A stretch of 43,322 nucleotides of DNA from contig NZ_CACZDK010000031.1 in the NCBI RefSeq assembly GCF_902779965.1, positions 1 through 43,322 of the forward strand, written 5' to 3'. Numbering within the stretch: position 1 is the first letter of the stretch; each line of letters begins with the position of its first letter. The position numbers were made by a program, and so were the translations under genes. Shown here one piece after another: positions 1 through 8,506 of the stretch. This DNA is from Fibrobacter succinogenes. Its GTDB lineage: Bacteria; Fibrobacterota; Fibrobacteria; Fibrobacterales; Fibrobacteraceae. The notes below the pieces were generated by a model. It worked only from the letters and a program-made list of their open reading frames with translations, was not told the origin of the DNA and ran no database searches.

Positions 1-439
1 CGGCTACAACATGGGTGACTACTTCAAGCACTGGATCGAAATCGGCAAGAAGTCCACTGAAGACAAGCTTCCGAAGATCTTCTACGTGAACTGGTTCCGT
101 AAGGATGCCAACAACGAAAAGCTTCCGGGTGGCTTCATGTGGCCGGGTTACGGCGACAACAGCCGCGTGCTCGCATGGATCTTCGACCGCTGCAACGGTG
201 TTGACAATGCTAAGGAAACTCCGATCGGTTACATGCCGAAGGACGGCGCCATCAATACTGAAGGCCTCGCTGACTACTATAAGGAAACTCTCCCGGAAAT
301 CACGAAGGTTGACGTTGAAGGCTGGAAGAAGGAACTCGCTGACGTTAAGGAAAATCACTATCCGAAGTTCGGCAAGCACCTCCCGAAGGAACTCTCCGAA
401 ATCATCGACATGATCCAGGATCGTTTGAACAAAGCTTAA
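1..439 (+). CDS. pckG: Phosphoenolpyruvate carboxykinase (GTP), 3' end only
   Basis: This is the last ~145 residues of a cytosolic enzyme that interconverts oxaloacetate and phosphoenolpyruvate using GTP/GDP. In Fibrobacter-like fermenters it would probably run towards oxaloacetate and succinate (known physiology, not seen here). The frame is open from the left edge (first full codon at position 2) and starts with GYNMGDYFKHW. PKIFYVNWFRKD, WPGYGDNSRVLAWIFDR and ETPIGYMPKDG are typical of the C-terminal part of GTP-type PEPCK, where the nucleotide-binding region lies. The stop is TAA at 437-439. The family is about 600 aa, so roughly three quarters lies outside the window. Codon use is strongly biased, as in highly expressed genes. 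A terminator follows at 555. Confidence 0.93.
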   Translation, partial: GYNMGDYFKHWIEIGKKSTEDKLPKIFYVNWFRKDANNEKLPGGFMWPGYGDNSRVLAWIFDRCNGVDNAKETPIGYMPKDGAINTEGLADYYKETLPEITKVDVEGWKKELADVKENHYPKFGKHLPKELSEIIDMIQDRLNKA

Positions 440-454
440 TAAGGCGAGTGAAGC

Positions 455-513
455 GGGAACAAACTTGTTTGTTCCCATTTCCGAGCCGATAGGCTTGCGC
501 TCGTAGAGCGCAA
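455..513 (+). other. Two hairpins in the 3' region of pckG
   Basis: Positions 455-476 form a 10-bp perfect inverted repeat with a 2-nt loop (GGGAACAAAC ... GTTTGTTCCC). Positions 495-513 form an 8-bp stem (TTGCGCTC / GAGCGCAA) with a 3-nt loop. Neither is followed by a T tract, so they are not classic terminators. They may be mRNA-stabilising 3' structures ahead of the terminator at 555. No function is shown. Confidence 0.4.
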
Positions 514-554
514 CGCATAATGTTCAAAGCGGCCTAGAGTTGCGAACTTAAATG

Positions 555-587
555 CCCTTGCGATGAAAGTCGCAAGGGTGTTTTTGT
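555..587 (+). terminator. Rho-independent terminator downstream of pckG
   Basis: A 9-bp perfect stem, CCCTTGCGA / TCGCAAGGG (555-563 with 570-578), with a 6-nt loop is followed by TGTTTTT. It lies between pckG (+) and the convergent lipoprotein gene ending at 614. Confidence 0.8.
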
Positions 588-613
588 ATAAAGTTATTGT
601 TTAACGATCAAAT

Positions 614-1504
614 TTAGTTGGCGTTGTACTTGCGGCTCGCATGAACGCCCATAATACTAGTACGTAGAGAATCTGTTGTCGATGTATCTGCGATAAACTT
701 TGTTGTTATGTCCAAAGTATCACCACGCCCATATTGGTCCACATATGCGAGTTTCCAAGAAATGGTCGTGTCGCGATATGATTTCATAGATCCATTGAAA
801 AATTGATAGGTTACCCGACGAACTTTTTCAGGAAGTCTACGGACGATGCTTCTAGGATAATCACTTTTAGGAGTGTATTGTACATTGGCTGCACTAACAC
901 TGCATTCTCCTGAGCGACTTATTGCTTCATAACCAAAGGGGACGGAGTTTCGGTCTTCAAAAGAAAAACCTTCAGGTAGACCGATGGGTTCAAGGTCATA
1001 ATTGGAGGTGAATTCAAAAAATTGAGCGCATGCGTAGCCGTATAGAGTCGATAAAACTTTTTGTACGGTATCCCGATTGAATTTTGGAATTTTTGCAATG
1101 GGGATGTAATTGACAAGCGCGTTTTCACCGAAGTTTATGTTCTTGTAAGTTGTGTCGTAAATGGTGTCTTTATAGCTTGGACATTTTATACGTTTGTTGT
1201 TGGCATCACGGCAAATTTTTACCGTATAACATCCGACGCAAGTTTCGTGGTAACAGCTAAAACTGGTATCTTTTATGTTGCAATCCGATTCGTCCCATTG
1301 CGTTGTATCGCCCTTAAAATTGAGCGCTCGGTACATCTTCACGTTTTTGTGTAGCGTGCTATCAGCAATCGAAGCGTAATCTTCGAGGGGAATTTTTTTT
1401 GTGGGCTTTGTGCTATTGTTGCCGATTTTGTCACTTGTACACGCCAAAAGACAAAATGTTAAGCTAATTAGCGATACAGCCGTGAATTTACAAGACAACT
1501 TCAT
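614..1504 (-). CDS. Putative lipoprotein, tandem paralogue A
   Basis: A 296-residue lipoprotein of unknown function. The start at 1504 was chosen because it gives an N-terminus with a basic start, a hydrophobic stretch and a lipobox ending in LLAC (Cys22). A longer reading frame to 1552 would bury the signal peptide. Residues after the Cys are polar and low in complexity. The body shares clear blocks with the upstream neighbour: DSTLHxxVxxYRALNF, DTTxW, IKD, YKDTIYDTTYxxINFG, NALVxYxP and DTTISWKL.YVDQYGR.DT.DITTKF. The two genes are separated by 4 nt with no obvious ribosome site for this one, so translation is probably coupled. It is likely attached to a membrane facing the periplasm or cell surface. 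No domain is recognised. Confidence 0.75.
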   Translation of the reverse strand: MKLSCKFTAVSLISLTFCLLACTSDKIGNNSTKPTKKIPLEDYASIADSTLHKNVKMYRALNFKGDTTQWDESDCNIKDTSFSCYHETCVGCYTVKICRDANNKRIKCPSYKDTIYDTTYKNINFGENALVNYIPIAKIPKFNRDTVQKVLSTLYGYACAQFFEFTSNYDLEPIGLPEGFSFEDRNSVPFGYEAISRSGECSVSAANVQYTPKSDYPRSIVRRLPEKVRRVTYQFFNGSMKSYRDTTISWKLAYVDQYGRGDTLDITTKFIADTSTTDSLRTSIMGVHASRKYNAN

Positions 1505-1508
1505 TTCG

Positions 1509-2450
1509 TTATTTACAATTAGACGGCTCGATGGCATCATAACAATCCCCATCGTAAAAGCCGGACAATCTTATTCTTAACGAATCAGAATCGTTCATTT
1601 CGAATTTAGTTGTTATGTCAAAAGTATCCGCACGGCGGTATTGGTCTGTGTACACCAACTTCCAAGAAATTGTCGTATCTTGGAATGTTGTAAGAGTACC
1701 ATTGAAAAATTGAAGAGTATTGTCGTCAAGTTCTTCGGGAAGAGATCTTCTATAGACAACAGAATAATGAGGATTCATGGTGTACTGAATACGGGCGCCT
1801 TGAACGGAGCATTTCTCTTGACCAGAATCATCCATATCAACGTACGCATCATACCCAAACATCACATCATCTTCATTCTTCCATGAAAATCCCGGAAGCC
1901 CAATAACCTTAAGATTATAATTGGATCTAAGTTCAAAGATTTGAGAGCAACGCTCGCCAGAGAGCTTGGAAAGAGCTTTTGCAACAGCTTCTCTATCGAA
2001 TTCAGGAATCTCAGCAACCGGAGTGTAGTGGACTAGCGCGTTTTTTCCAAAGTTTATATCCGTATAGGTTGTATCGTAAATGGTATCTCTGTAACCGGAA
2101 CGTTTTTTAGACGGATTTTCGTCATCAAAGATACTGTCCCAAATATCGTCTCTTACTCCGTATGAATAATCGTACCGATCAAAATGGTCACAGGAAAAAG
2201 TAGAATCTTTAATTTCGCAATCAGACGGTTCCCAAACGGTTGTATCTTTGTTGAAATTAAGGGCTCTATACCGCTGCACATCTACGTGAAGAGTGCTATC
2301 TATAAAGAAATACTCGTCTTCTTCGCTGCTGGAGCTGGGGAGACTACTTTCGCTTGTAGCGTCATTTACGTGATGACCATCAGCACAAGACATTAAAGAA
2401 TATGTCAAACAAAACACACCAAGAGCAACCAATTGACGAGCATTTTTCAT
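1509..2450 (-). CDS. Putative lipoprotein, tandem paralogue B
   Basis: A 313-residue lipoprotein, first gene of a two-gene minus-strand unit. The ATG at 2450 is preceded by a strong ribosome site (AAGGAGG). The N-terminus is a signal peptide ending in LMSC (Cys22), followed by an acidic and serine-rich linker (SSLPSSSSEEDEY) typical of Fibrobacter exported lipoproteins. The body aligns along its length with paralogue A, including the segment around DTTISWKLVYTDQYRRADTF near the C-terminus. The last residues (CYDAIEPSNCK) contain two Cys that paralogue A lacks. Function is unknown; the duplication suggests related roles at the cell envelope. Confidence 0.8.
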   Translation of the reverse strand: MKNARQLVALGVFCLTYSLMSCADGHHVNDATSESSLPSSSSEEDEYFFIDSTLHVDVQRYRALNFNKDTTVWEPSDCEIKDSTFSCDHFDRYDYSYGVRDDIWDSIFDDENPSKKRSGYRDTIYDTTYTDINFGKNALVHYTPVAEIPEFDREAVAKALSKLSGERCSQIFELRSNYNLKVIGLPGFSWKNEDDVMFGYDAYVDMDDSGQEKCSVQGARIQYTMNPHYSVVYRRSLPEELDDNTLQFFNGTLTTFQDTTISWKLVYTDQYRRADTFDITTKFEMNDSDSLRIRLSGFYDGDCYDAIEPSNCK

Positions 2451-2583
2451 TATAAATCCTCCTTCTCTTATAAAGAAAAAGCCTCATTTGGATAAAATAT
2501 ACAAAATGATACATCATATCAACAGGAATACTTTTATATTTTATCGCAAGTGTATTATATAGGAGATTACCAAGGAGGGTTTT

Positions 2584-3063
2584 ATGAAACTGTTACGCGA
2601 AATCATTGGATACGTGCTTGGCGGAGTGCTTTTTGTAGGGTTAATTCCAACGCTGATGTGGCTTGCCTCGGGAATGCCGGATTTGTTGCCAATTGACGCC
2701 GCTCGGGGAGTGATCGCTGCTGTGGTAATGCTTGCTGGGCTTGCTTTGAGCGTTTGGACGATCATTTACATGAAACGCCGCGGGAAAGGCAATCCGATGG
2801 ATGCTTTTGGTCACGAAGTCGCACCACGCACCAGCCACCTGATGACTGACGGTCCGTACCGCCTAAACAGAAACCCGATGCTTACGGGCACGTTCGTTTA
2901 TCTTATTGGTGCGTTGGTATGGCTGTGGCGTTGGCAGGCCTTGCTTGTATTTGCCGTTTTCGTTGCAATCATGATGGTGCAAGTCTTTAGCGAAGAACGC
3001 CGACTCCGCCGCGACTTTGGTAAAGAATACGAAGAATTCTGCAAAATCCGCAGAAGATTTTAA
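2584..3063 (+). CDS. Isoprenylcysteine carboxyl methyltransferase / phospholipid methyltransferase-like membrane protein
   Basis: A 159-residue integral membrane protein with about four membrane segments (around residues 8-28, 40-62 and two between 100 and 135). The conserved parts are the GPYRLNRNPM block (residues 90-99) and the cytosolic C-terminal helix SEERRLRRDFGKEYEEFC (136-153), the signature of the ICMT/PEMT superfamily in which these residues bind S-adenosylmethionine. Bacterial members are usually annotated only as isoprenylcysteine carboxyl methyltransferase family protein, and their substrates are mostly unknown. The ATG has a strong ribosome site (AAGGAGGG) 4 nt upstream. The gene stands alone and ends at a bidirectional terminator. 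Confidence 0.85.
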   Translation: MKLLREIIGYVLGGVLFVGLIPTLMWLASGMPDLLPIDAARGVIAAVVMLAGLALSVWTIIYMKRRGKGNPMDAFGHEVAPRTSHLMTDGPYRLNRNPMLTGTFVYLIGALVWLWRWQALLVFAVFVAIMMVQVFSEERRLRRDFGKEYEEFCKIRRRF

Positions 3064-3125
3064 ATGTTGTTCTGTAAAAACTGTTAGAACCTTTTATACG
3101 CCTTTTTGTTTTTTCAATAAGAAAA

Positions 3126-3158
3126 CTCCTCGGCCGTTTAAAACCGAGGAGCTTTTTT
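3126..3158 (+). terminator. Bidirectional rho-independent terminator
   Basis: An 8-bp stem CTCCTCGG / CCGAGGAG (3126-3133 with 3144-3151) is followed by CTTTTTT on the plus strand. It is preceded by GAAAA, giving a short T run on the minus strand. It separates the convergent methyltransferase-like gene and the secreted-protein gene ending at 3172. Confidence 0.8.
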
Positions 3159-3171
3159 GTGTGTGGCTAAT

Positions 3172-4560
3172 TTATTTTAGAATAACGTTCTTGGCGCTAA
3201 CCATGCCGTTCTGCTTGACGGAAACCACATAGAATCCGTTCGGCACATTTGCGGAGTTCCAATGAATTTGATGAACGCCCGGTTTGAGGTTGTTTTCTGC
3301 AATCTTGGCGACAACGGAGCCGTGGATATCCACAACGGAAACTTCCACATTGCCCTGAGACTGGAGCTCAACAGCCACCGTAGAACGGTTGATGCCCTTT
3401 AATGTAGCTGGTACGGGCTTGTTCACGACAACCATGTTGTCTGCAGAAATCGGCTTGCTGGCAATTTCTGTTTCTGCACTCTTCAACAGGCTGCCGCCAT
3501 TCCACTTGACGACATGGTAAGTGGTGTTGGTCGTTCCGCTCATGATGACTTTTGCACGGTTCTGCATTGTTGTGGACATGCTGTACCAAGTCCAATAGTT
3601 TTCATTGTTGGTATCTTCATCATCGAACAATATTTCGCTATGAAGAATGGATCCAGAAGCATAGCTTGCAAAAATGCCAAAGTTGGAGCTGAATGGATAC
3701 ACTATATTCGAAGATAGGTCTCTAGGCACTAGGCAGTATTCGATATTGGCGTTATCGGTGACGACGTTTGGCCAGTACGAACCGGAGGCGTAATTGTGGT
3801 TGTCATGGTCTTCGGTATCGTGATGACGTTTGAAATTGTATGTTCCGATAGGGCAATTGTCGTCAAGTTTTAAAACGGCGTAATCATACGGAACTCTTGG
3901 CGGATTGGGCGAAATGTAGGAACAGTATGTGAACTTGAGTCCGCCATCCTTTATTTCGATACCCTTCGGGCTCTTGTTCCCGCTAACAATTTTTGTTCTA
4001 TTCTCATGGTCTTCTGCGTCTAGTCTTATGGTGACATCGACTTTACCGCTTGGGCAAAGCGATCCTGAATTGGCCGGCACAAGAATACCAATTCTGGAGC
4101 TGTTGCCTGGATGTCTACCGTATATTACTTGTCCGCTAGCGTTTTCGACTACGATGTCTCCAAATCTTGCTCTCCATGGATACGGTTCCCAGCATCTGCT
4201 GGTGCTGTTGTTGCGCGTCTTGACGGTGAAAAACCTTGTTACTGACGCTGGAAAATAGCTGTTTGCAGGAATGGTGCTGTTGGCGAAGTCCATTACCACA
4301 CGATATATGTGGTTACCGGTTTTTTGGACACGCATGTTTGTTGCTGCTGTCGCGTATTCTTCGAGATCATACAGCGGATTAAGATCGTAATTCGAGAAGT
4401 AGGCATAGATTTTAAAACCTTTGCCTATGGTGCTTCCTGAGTTGTACAACCTGAAGGATGGCGAGTAGGTACATCCGTATGTTGTTGAATTTCCGTCGAT
4501 ACTAATAGCCGCGAATGTCATAGACGCGGTTAAAAGAACCAATTGAAATAATTTTTTCAT
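3172..4560 (-). CDS. Secreted protein with C-terminal T9SS-type sorting domain
   Basis: A 462-residue exported protein. Residues 1-17 form a Sec signal peptide (MKKLFQLVLLTASMTFA). The middle ~350 residues are rich in Ser, Thr, Asn, aromatic residues and scattered Cys, with no recognised catalytic motif; they could be a beta-rich binding or structural module. The last ~75 residues look like a type IX secretion (Por secretion) tail: a beta-sandwich with VEVSVVDIHGSVVAKI, LKPGVHQIHWNSANVPNGFY and a basic end (SAKNVILK). Such tails direct outer-membrane translocation in bacteria with a T9SS. The gene is monocistronic, with a divergent 372-bp region upstream and a shared terminator downstream. 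The substrate or partner cannot be judged. Confidence 0.8.
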   Translation of the reverse strand: MKKLFQLVLLTASMTFAAISIDGNSTTYGCTYSPSFRLYNSGSTIGKGFKIYAYFSNYDLNPLYDLEEYATAATNMRVQKTGNHIYRVVMDFANSTIPANSYFPASVTRFFTVKTRNNSTSRCWEPYPWRARFGDIVVENASGQVIYGRHPGNSSRIGILVPANSGSLCPSGKVDVTIRLDAEDHENRTKIVSGNKSPKGIEIKDGGLKFTYCSYISPNPPRVPYDYAVLKLDDNCPIGTYNFKRHHDTEDHDNHNYASGSYWPNVVTDNANIEYCLVPRDLSSNIVYPFSSNFGIFASYASGSILHSEILFDDEDTNNENYWTWYSMSTTMQNRAKVIMSGTTNTTYHVVKWNGGSLLKSAETEIASKPISADNMVVVNKPVPATLKGINRSTVAVELQSQGNVEVSVVDIHGSVVAKIAENNLKPGVHQIHWNSANVPNGFYVVSVKQNGMVSAKNVILK

Positions 4561-4932
4561 TTTGGTTTGTCCCCTGTTTATAATGTGATTTAATAAACGT
4601 ACTATGCTGGTGACAGTACGTAAGGATTTAAATCGTAAATCCTCTAGGTTGTAATATAATTGTAATAAAATTCATGTATAAAATGTAAATAATATTTTTC
4701 AACGAAAGGCTGAAACTCTGTGTTTTCAGAATCAGAAAACTTATTTGTATTTTCTTTTGTATAAAACCCTTGTTTTAAGTGATCTTTTGTTGTATTTCCC
4801 AAGACGATTTATTTGAAATTTTACTTTAGATGATATGGATTAACCCAAATGGGTTATTGTTTGTGGTGTAGTATTTAAATAATTTTGCCGTAACATTTGG
4901 ATTTAAAACAACATTTATATCATGAGGACAAA
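4561..4932. other. AT-rich divergent intergenic region (372 bp)
   Basis: No convincing ORF. It should hold the promoters of the divergent genes 3172-4560 (-) and 4933-7683 (+). Two small inverted repeats are visible: CGTACT / AGTACG (4598-4603 with 4615-4620) and AGGATTTA / TAAATCCT (4623-4630 with 4636-4643). They may be operators or 5' leader hairpins of the minus-strand gene. The rest is AT-rich without a structure I can name. Confidence 0.45.
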
Positions 4933-7683
4933 ATGGAAGAAAATGTAAATTCGTTGGCATCGACTGCTTTTACACGAGTCAAGAATCATTATGAAGCGAA
5001 TCGTAGCAATATTGGCAAAAATAGAAACAGATCTTCAGAATATGGTATTGCTAATTGTTGTTGTAAGTATGCGCATACTCCCGATATTAATTCTGTTTGG
5101 TCTCAGGTTAACTACAAGTTTTTAGAAAAACCGTATGATTATGATGATGCTAATGATGCAAACGGTCATTTGTACGTTCATCCGAATCTTTGGGAAAATG
5201 GGGCCAGCAACCATTTATCAGGTGTATTTGAAGTTGTACCGGACAGGATATATCAGATTCGTGGCTATGATATGTCCAACATTACATTTGTAATGAGTAA
5301 TCCACTTTCAATTCATCCTAGTATGTCTCCTTTTTCTTATCGACATTTATATCCACGTTGGATCGTTTTTGACACTTTGATGAGCAATGAATGTACTGCC
5401 GCGGCGATGTCTCTTTTTGATAATTTTTTAAGAATAAAGTATGCGACTAAATTTATGGGTTATTTCCTAAAAGGAAGGATTGCGGGAATGATTATCAGTC
5501 ATTCGCATATCGACCACTATGGCGGAATGGAAAAAGTTGCAGAATACTTTGTTAAAGATGGGGATGGAAAAATTGGCGGAAAAACCGAAGATGGTGTAGA
5601 AATAGTCAATAATCGCTTTATCATAGCTCCTGCCGGTTTTTATGACCATGCTGTTAGTGAAAACGTCTATTTGGGCAATGCTATGGGTAGACGAGCTTCT
5701 TATCAGTATGGAAGTTTTATTAAACCACAAAACGAAAAAGATGTTAGTGGTGAAATAAGCATCGGCATTGGGCAAGGACAGTCTACCGGGAAACCTTCCG
5801 CAGTGGGTAGGCCGACATTGGAAATTTCGGAAAATACCACACTGAAACTTGACGAAATTGAAGTTGATTTCCAGTTGACTCCGGGGACAGAAGCGCCTGC
5901 CGAAATGAACAATTACATCCCGTATTATAAAGCTTTATGGCTCGCCGAAAACTGTTCCGGAACATTGCACAACCTTTACACTCTTCGCGGTGCAGAAATT
6001 CGCGATGCAAAGGCTTGGTCGCATTTCTTGATGGAAACTGCTGTTAAATATGGTGATGTTGCTGATGTTATTTTCCAGAGCCATAACTGGCCGCATTGGG
6101 GTGAAAATACAACTCAAAAGGATGGAGAACAAAAGGTTCCTACAGTTAATATACGCAATTTTATTATTGAAACTGCTGCCATTTACAAGTACATTCACGA
6201 CCAGACGCTGCTTTATATGAATATGGGCTACAAGATGAACGAAGTAGCGGACATGCTTGTTTTGCCGAGAAAAATGCAGAAAAACTGGACGCTCAAGCCA
6301 TTTTATGGAACGCCCGTACACAATGCCAAGGCCGTGTACCAGAAATATCTTGGCTGGTACGATGCTAATCCGATTCACCTTCAGGAGCTTCCGCCAGAAC
6401 AATTGGCTAAAGAAATGCTTCGCTATGTGAAAGCCGGAAACAATAAAAAAATGTTTGAAATGATATCTGAAGACATTGCTTCTGGAAATTATTGGACTGC
6501 GGCCTACATGGCGCATCAGATGGTTCTTGCGGGCGAAAATAGTGATGATATTGACGATGCAAAAAAATTGTGCGCCACTGCATTGCGACAACTCGGTTAC
6601 CAGAGCGAATCGGGAACATGGCGAAATGCTTACCTGAGTGCCGCATATGAACTTACCCACGATAAGGTTCGGTCAACACAAGATAATAAATCTGATCAGT
6701 TGGCTCAAATGCCGCCCGAGACGCTTCTTGATTATATTTCCATTTTCTTCGATGGTGAAAGAGCTGCATCTAAGATTGATTATGATGTATGTTTCAATGT
6801 CTTTTCTCTGGATGAAAAACAAAAAATTATTAATCAAACGTATTTTGTATTTGTTGTCAAAAATGGTGCGATACTGTATTATGAAATTACAGAGGAAGAC
6901 TACAAAAAGCAAAATAGAACAAAATTTATGGTTGAATTTAACGAGCTCAAAAGCGTTGCCGTTGGTTCATATCAAAAGGATTATTTAAGCCAAGTGAATG
7001 ATTCATGTCGAGAAAAATATACATTCCTTAGCGACATTTCCAATGCTGTAATTGTTGTTTCTAACAAGGATCGCTTTAAATATTTCGATATTATTGGCAG
7101 ACACGATAGCAATGTGCAAAATGAAAATGGCGATATTGTCGATTTGAAGACCGAAGTGCTTGGTTGTATTAATTTGCTTGAAAAATATGTTAGAAAGTTC
7201 GAGAATGAAAAATCTGTACTTGTCCTTTCTAACGAAGATAACGAAAGCTGGAATAATTATTACAATCTGTTAAAAATACAAACTCTTGTTACGCTTGATG
7301 GTGATTTCTTTATTCCAGGTGACGAAACCATGGGAATCGGAAATGACGGCAAGTTCATGCCGTACGAATTGTATTATACTTTGTACACGCTTTATAGATA
7401 CTTGTATCGAAGCTATCTAAAAAATGACTTTGGCTATAAAGGGACTGATGATTCATTTACTAAGTTGAAACAAAGTATTGTTTTGCTCGAAACCTATGTT
7501 GCCGATTACTATCTTTGCGATTCTAATTACAGCGTTGAATTTGATTTAGGGGATTCTTTAGCATGGCGTTATCTAAACAATGTTTCCGATGAATCGTCAA
7601 CACTTGTATCGTTTAATGTTGCTGATTTCTTCAAGGAATTATACACGCGCTACAATAAGCTTTCGGAAAACATTAGGTACTAA
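4933..7683 (+). CDS. Alkylsulfatase (SdsA1/BDS1-like) metallo-beta-lactamase-fold hydrolase with extended C-terminus
   Basis: A 916-residue protein of the alkyl/aryl sulfatase branch of the metallo-beta-lactamase fold, which hydrolyses alkyl sulfate esters with two zinc ions. Seen: HSHIDH (His190, His192, Asp194, His195), GTEAPAE with Glu320, LAEN with Glu339, LHNLYTLRGAEIRDAKAW, and FQSHNWPHWG with His384. The Glu-Glu and Glu-His spacings equal those I recall for Pseudomonas SdsA1. Next come the helical dimerisation region (NYWTAAYMAHQMVLAG, LGYQSESGTWRNAYL) and an SCP2-like domain (DYISIFFDGERA). About 190 further residues have no recognised match. The ATG at 4933 has GAGGA just upstream; a TTG at 4897 in the same frame is less likely. 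No signal peptide is visible, unlike secreted SdsA1. It is monocistronic, with strong hairpins downstream. Confidence 0.88.
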   Translation: MEENVNSLASTAFTRVKNHYEANRSNIGKNRNRSSEYGIANCCCKYAHTPDINSVWSQVNYKFLEKPYDYDDANDANGHLYVHPNLWENGASNHLSGVFEVVPDRIYQIRGYDMSNITFVMSNPLSIHPSMSPFSYRHLYPRWIVFDTLMSNECTAAAMSLFDNFLRIKYATKFMGYFLKGRIAGMIISHSHIDHYGGMEKVAEYFVKDGDGKIGGKTEDGVEIVNNRFIIAPAGFYDHAVSENVYLGNAMGRRASYQYGSFIKPQNEKDVSGEISIGIGQGQSTGKPSAVGRPTLEISENTTLKLDEIEVDFQLTPGTEAPAEMNNYIPYYKALWLAENCSGTLHNLYTLRGAEIRDAKAWSHFLMETAVKYGDVADVIFQSHNWPHWGENTTQKDGEQKVPTVNIRNFIIETAAIYKYIHDQTLLYMNMGYKMNEVADMLVLPRKMQKNWTLKPFYGTPVHNAKAVYQKYLGWYDANPIHLQELPPEQLAKEMLRYVKAGNNKKMFEMISEDIASGNYWTAAYMAHQMVLAGENSDDIDDAKKLCATALRQLGYQSESGTWRNAYLSAAYELTHDKVRSTQDNKSDQLAQMPPETLLDYISIFFDGERAASKIDYDVCFNVFSLDEKQKIINQTYFVFVVKNGAILYYEITEEDYKKQNRTKFMVEFNELKSVAVGSYQKDYLSQVNDSCREKYTFLSDISNAVIVVSNKDRFKYFDIIGRHDSNVQNENGDIVDLKTEVLGCINLLEKYVRKFENEKSVLVLSNEDNESWNNYYNLLKIQTLVTLDGDFFIPGDETMGIGNDGKFMPYELYYTLYTLYRYLYRSYLKNDFGYKGTDDSFTKLKQSIVLLETYVADYYLCDSNYSVEFDLGDSLAWRYLNNVSDESSTLVSFNVADFFKELYTRYNKLSENIRY

Positions 7684-7706
7684 AAACCGTTCAATAATTG
7701 ATGAAT

Positions 7707-7774
7707 AGACCGTAATTATTTTTGCAACGGTCTTTAAAAAAATCTCCGTAGCACAAGTGCTACGGAGATTTTTG
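7707..7774 (+). terminator. Tandem hairpin terminator, probably bidirectional
   Basis: The first stem is AGACCGT / ACGGTCT (7707-7713 with 7727-7733). The second is a perfect 14-bp stem (7741-7754 with 7757-7770, arms starting AATCTCCGTAGCAC) followed by TTTT. An A run before the second stem (7735-7742) gives a T run on the minus strand, so it may also stop transcription of the gene ending at 7885. Confidence 0.85.
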
Positions 7775-7884
7775 TTGTTTGGGGGATATAGTCCAAATAT
7801 AGTTATTCAGTATCATTATAAAATTGATTTTTACTTCACTAAATGATACAACTGTGTCAAGTGTAATTGTTGTCTAATGACGTA

Positions 7885-8403
7885 TTAATTTTTTGGGAAA
7901 AGCCCACAATAAAAACAAAAAACGCTTGCTACAAAAAATGTTGCAATACAAAAGTTGTAAGACAATGGATGTGCATCCTTATGAATAATTTCTCCTCGAA
8001 TAACAATGCGTTTATCCATTAGACTTGCAATCATAAAAAGGAGTATAGAAACACCTCCTATGAAAGATCTAAAATCTATACATGGATCTCCGTTTCTCGT
8101 GTATGGGAAAAATATTGGAATAAGTAAAATAAATCCAAGTAGTTTAAGAATAAAAGATTTTGGATGAGGCGTTTTTTGATATTCCGTTTCTAGCTTGTCA
8201 TTTAATTTAGAATCTGTTAAAAGACAATTGGGATTATCGCAAAGTTCTTTAATTCTCTTTTCAACTATTTTCACACGTTCTGGTGAATCGTCTGCTTTGA
8301 AAGGATCATCTCGAATTAAACTGAGAATGTCATACAATTCCTCAAGCGGGAGCTGACGAATTTTTGCTTCGTAATCTTTGAGATATTCCTGCGAGAACGG
8401 CAT
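7885..8403 (-). CDS. Small membrane protein of unknown function
   Basis: About 172 residues. The N-terminal ~90 residues are charged and helical (EYLKDYEAKIRQLPLEELYDIL), followed by three hydrophobic segments (ILKLLGFILLIPIFF, GGVSILLFMIASL, FCIATFFVASVFCFYCGLF). The start at 8403 is preferred over an in-frame ATG at 8418 because the protein then begins MPFSQEY, but neither has a clear ribosome site. No family recognised. It is AT-rich and monocistronic between two terminators. Confidence 0.6.
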   Translation of the reverse strand: MPFSQEYLKDYEAKIRQLPLEELYDILSLIRDDPFKADDSPERVKIVEKRIKELCDNPNCLLTDSKLNDKLETEYQKTPHPKSFILKLLGFILLIPIFFPYTRNGDPCIDFRSFIGGVSILLFMIASLMDKRIVIRGEIIHKDAHPLSYNFCIATFFVASVFCFYCGLFPKN

Positions 8404-8458
8404 GATGCTAATGTACAAAAATTTGTCTAGGATATTCTATAGCTTGGTGAATATAACA

Positions 8459-8490
8459 AAACCTCGCGGGGGAGTTTCTGCGAGGCGATT
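8459..8490 (-). terminator. Terminator downstream of the CotH lipoprotein gene
   Basis: A 6-bp stem CCTCGC / GCGAGG (8462-8467 with 8480-8485), preceded on the plus strand by CAAAA, gives a stem followed by TTTTG on the minus strand. It sits 17 nt after the stop of the CotH-domain gene. Confidence 0.6.
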
Positions 8491-8506
8491 TTGAAAAAGC
8501 GATTGT

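Noticed and set aside
5935..6660. 241-codon antisense ORF in the alkylsulfatase gene
   Set aside because: Conserved alkylsulfatase motifs lie on the plus strand across the same span.
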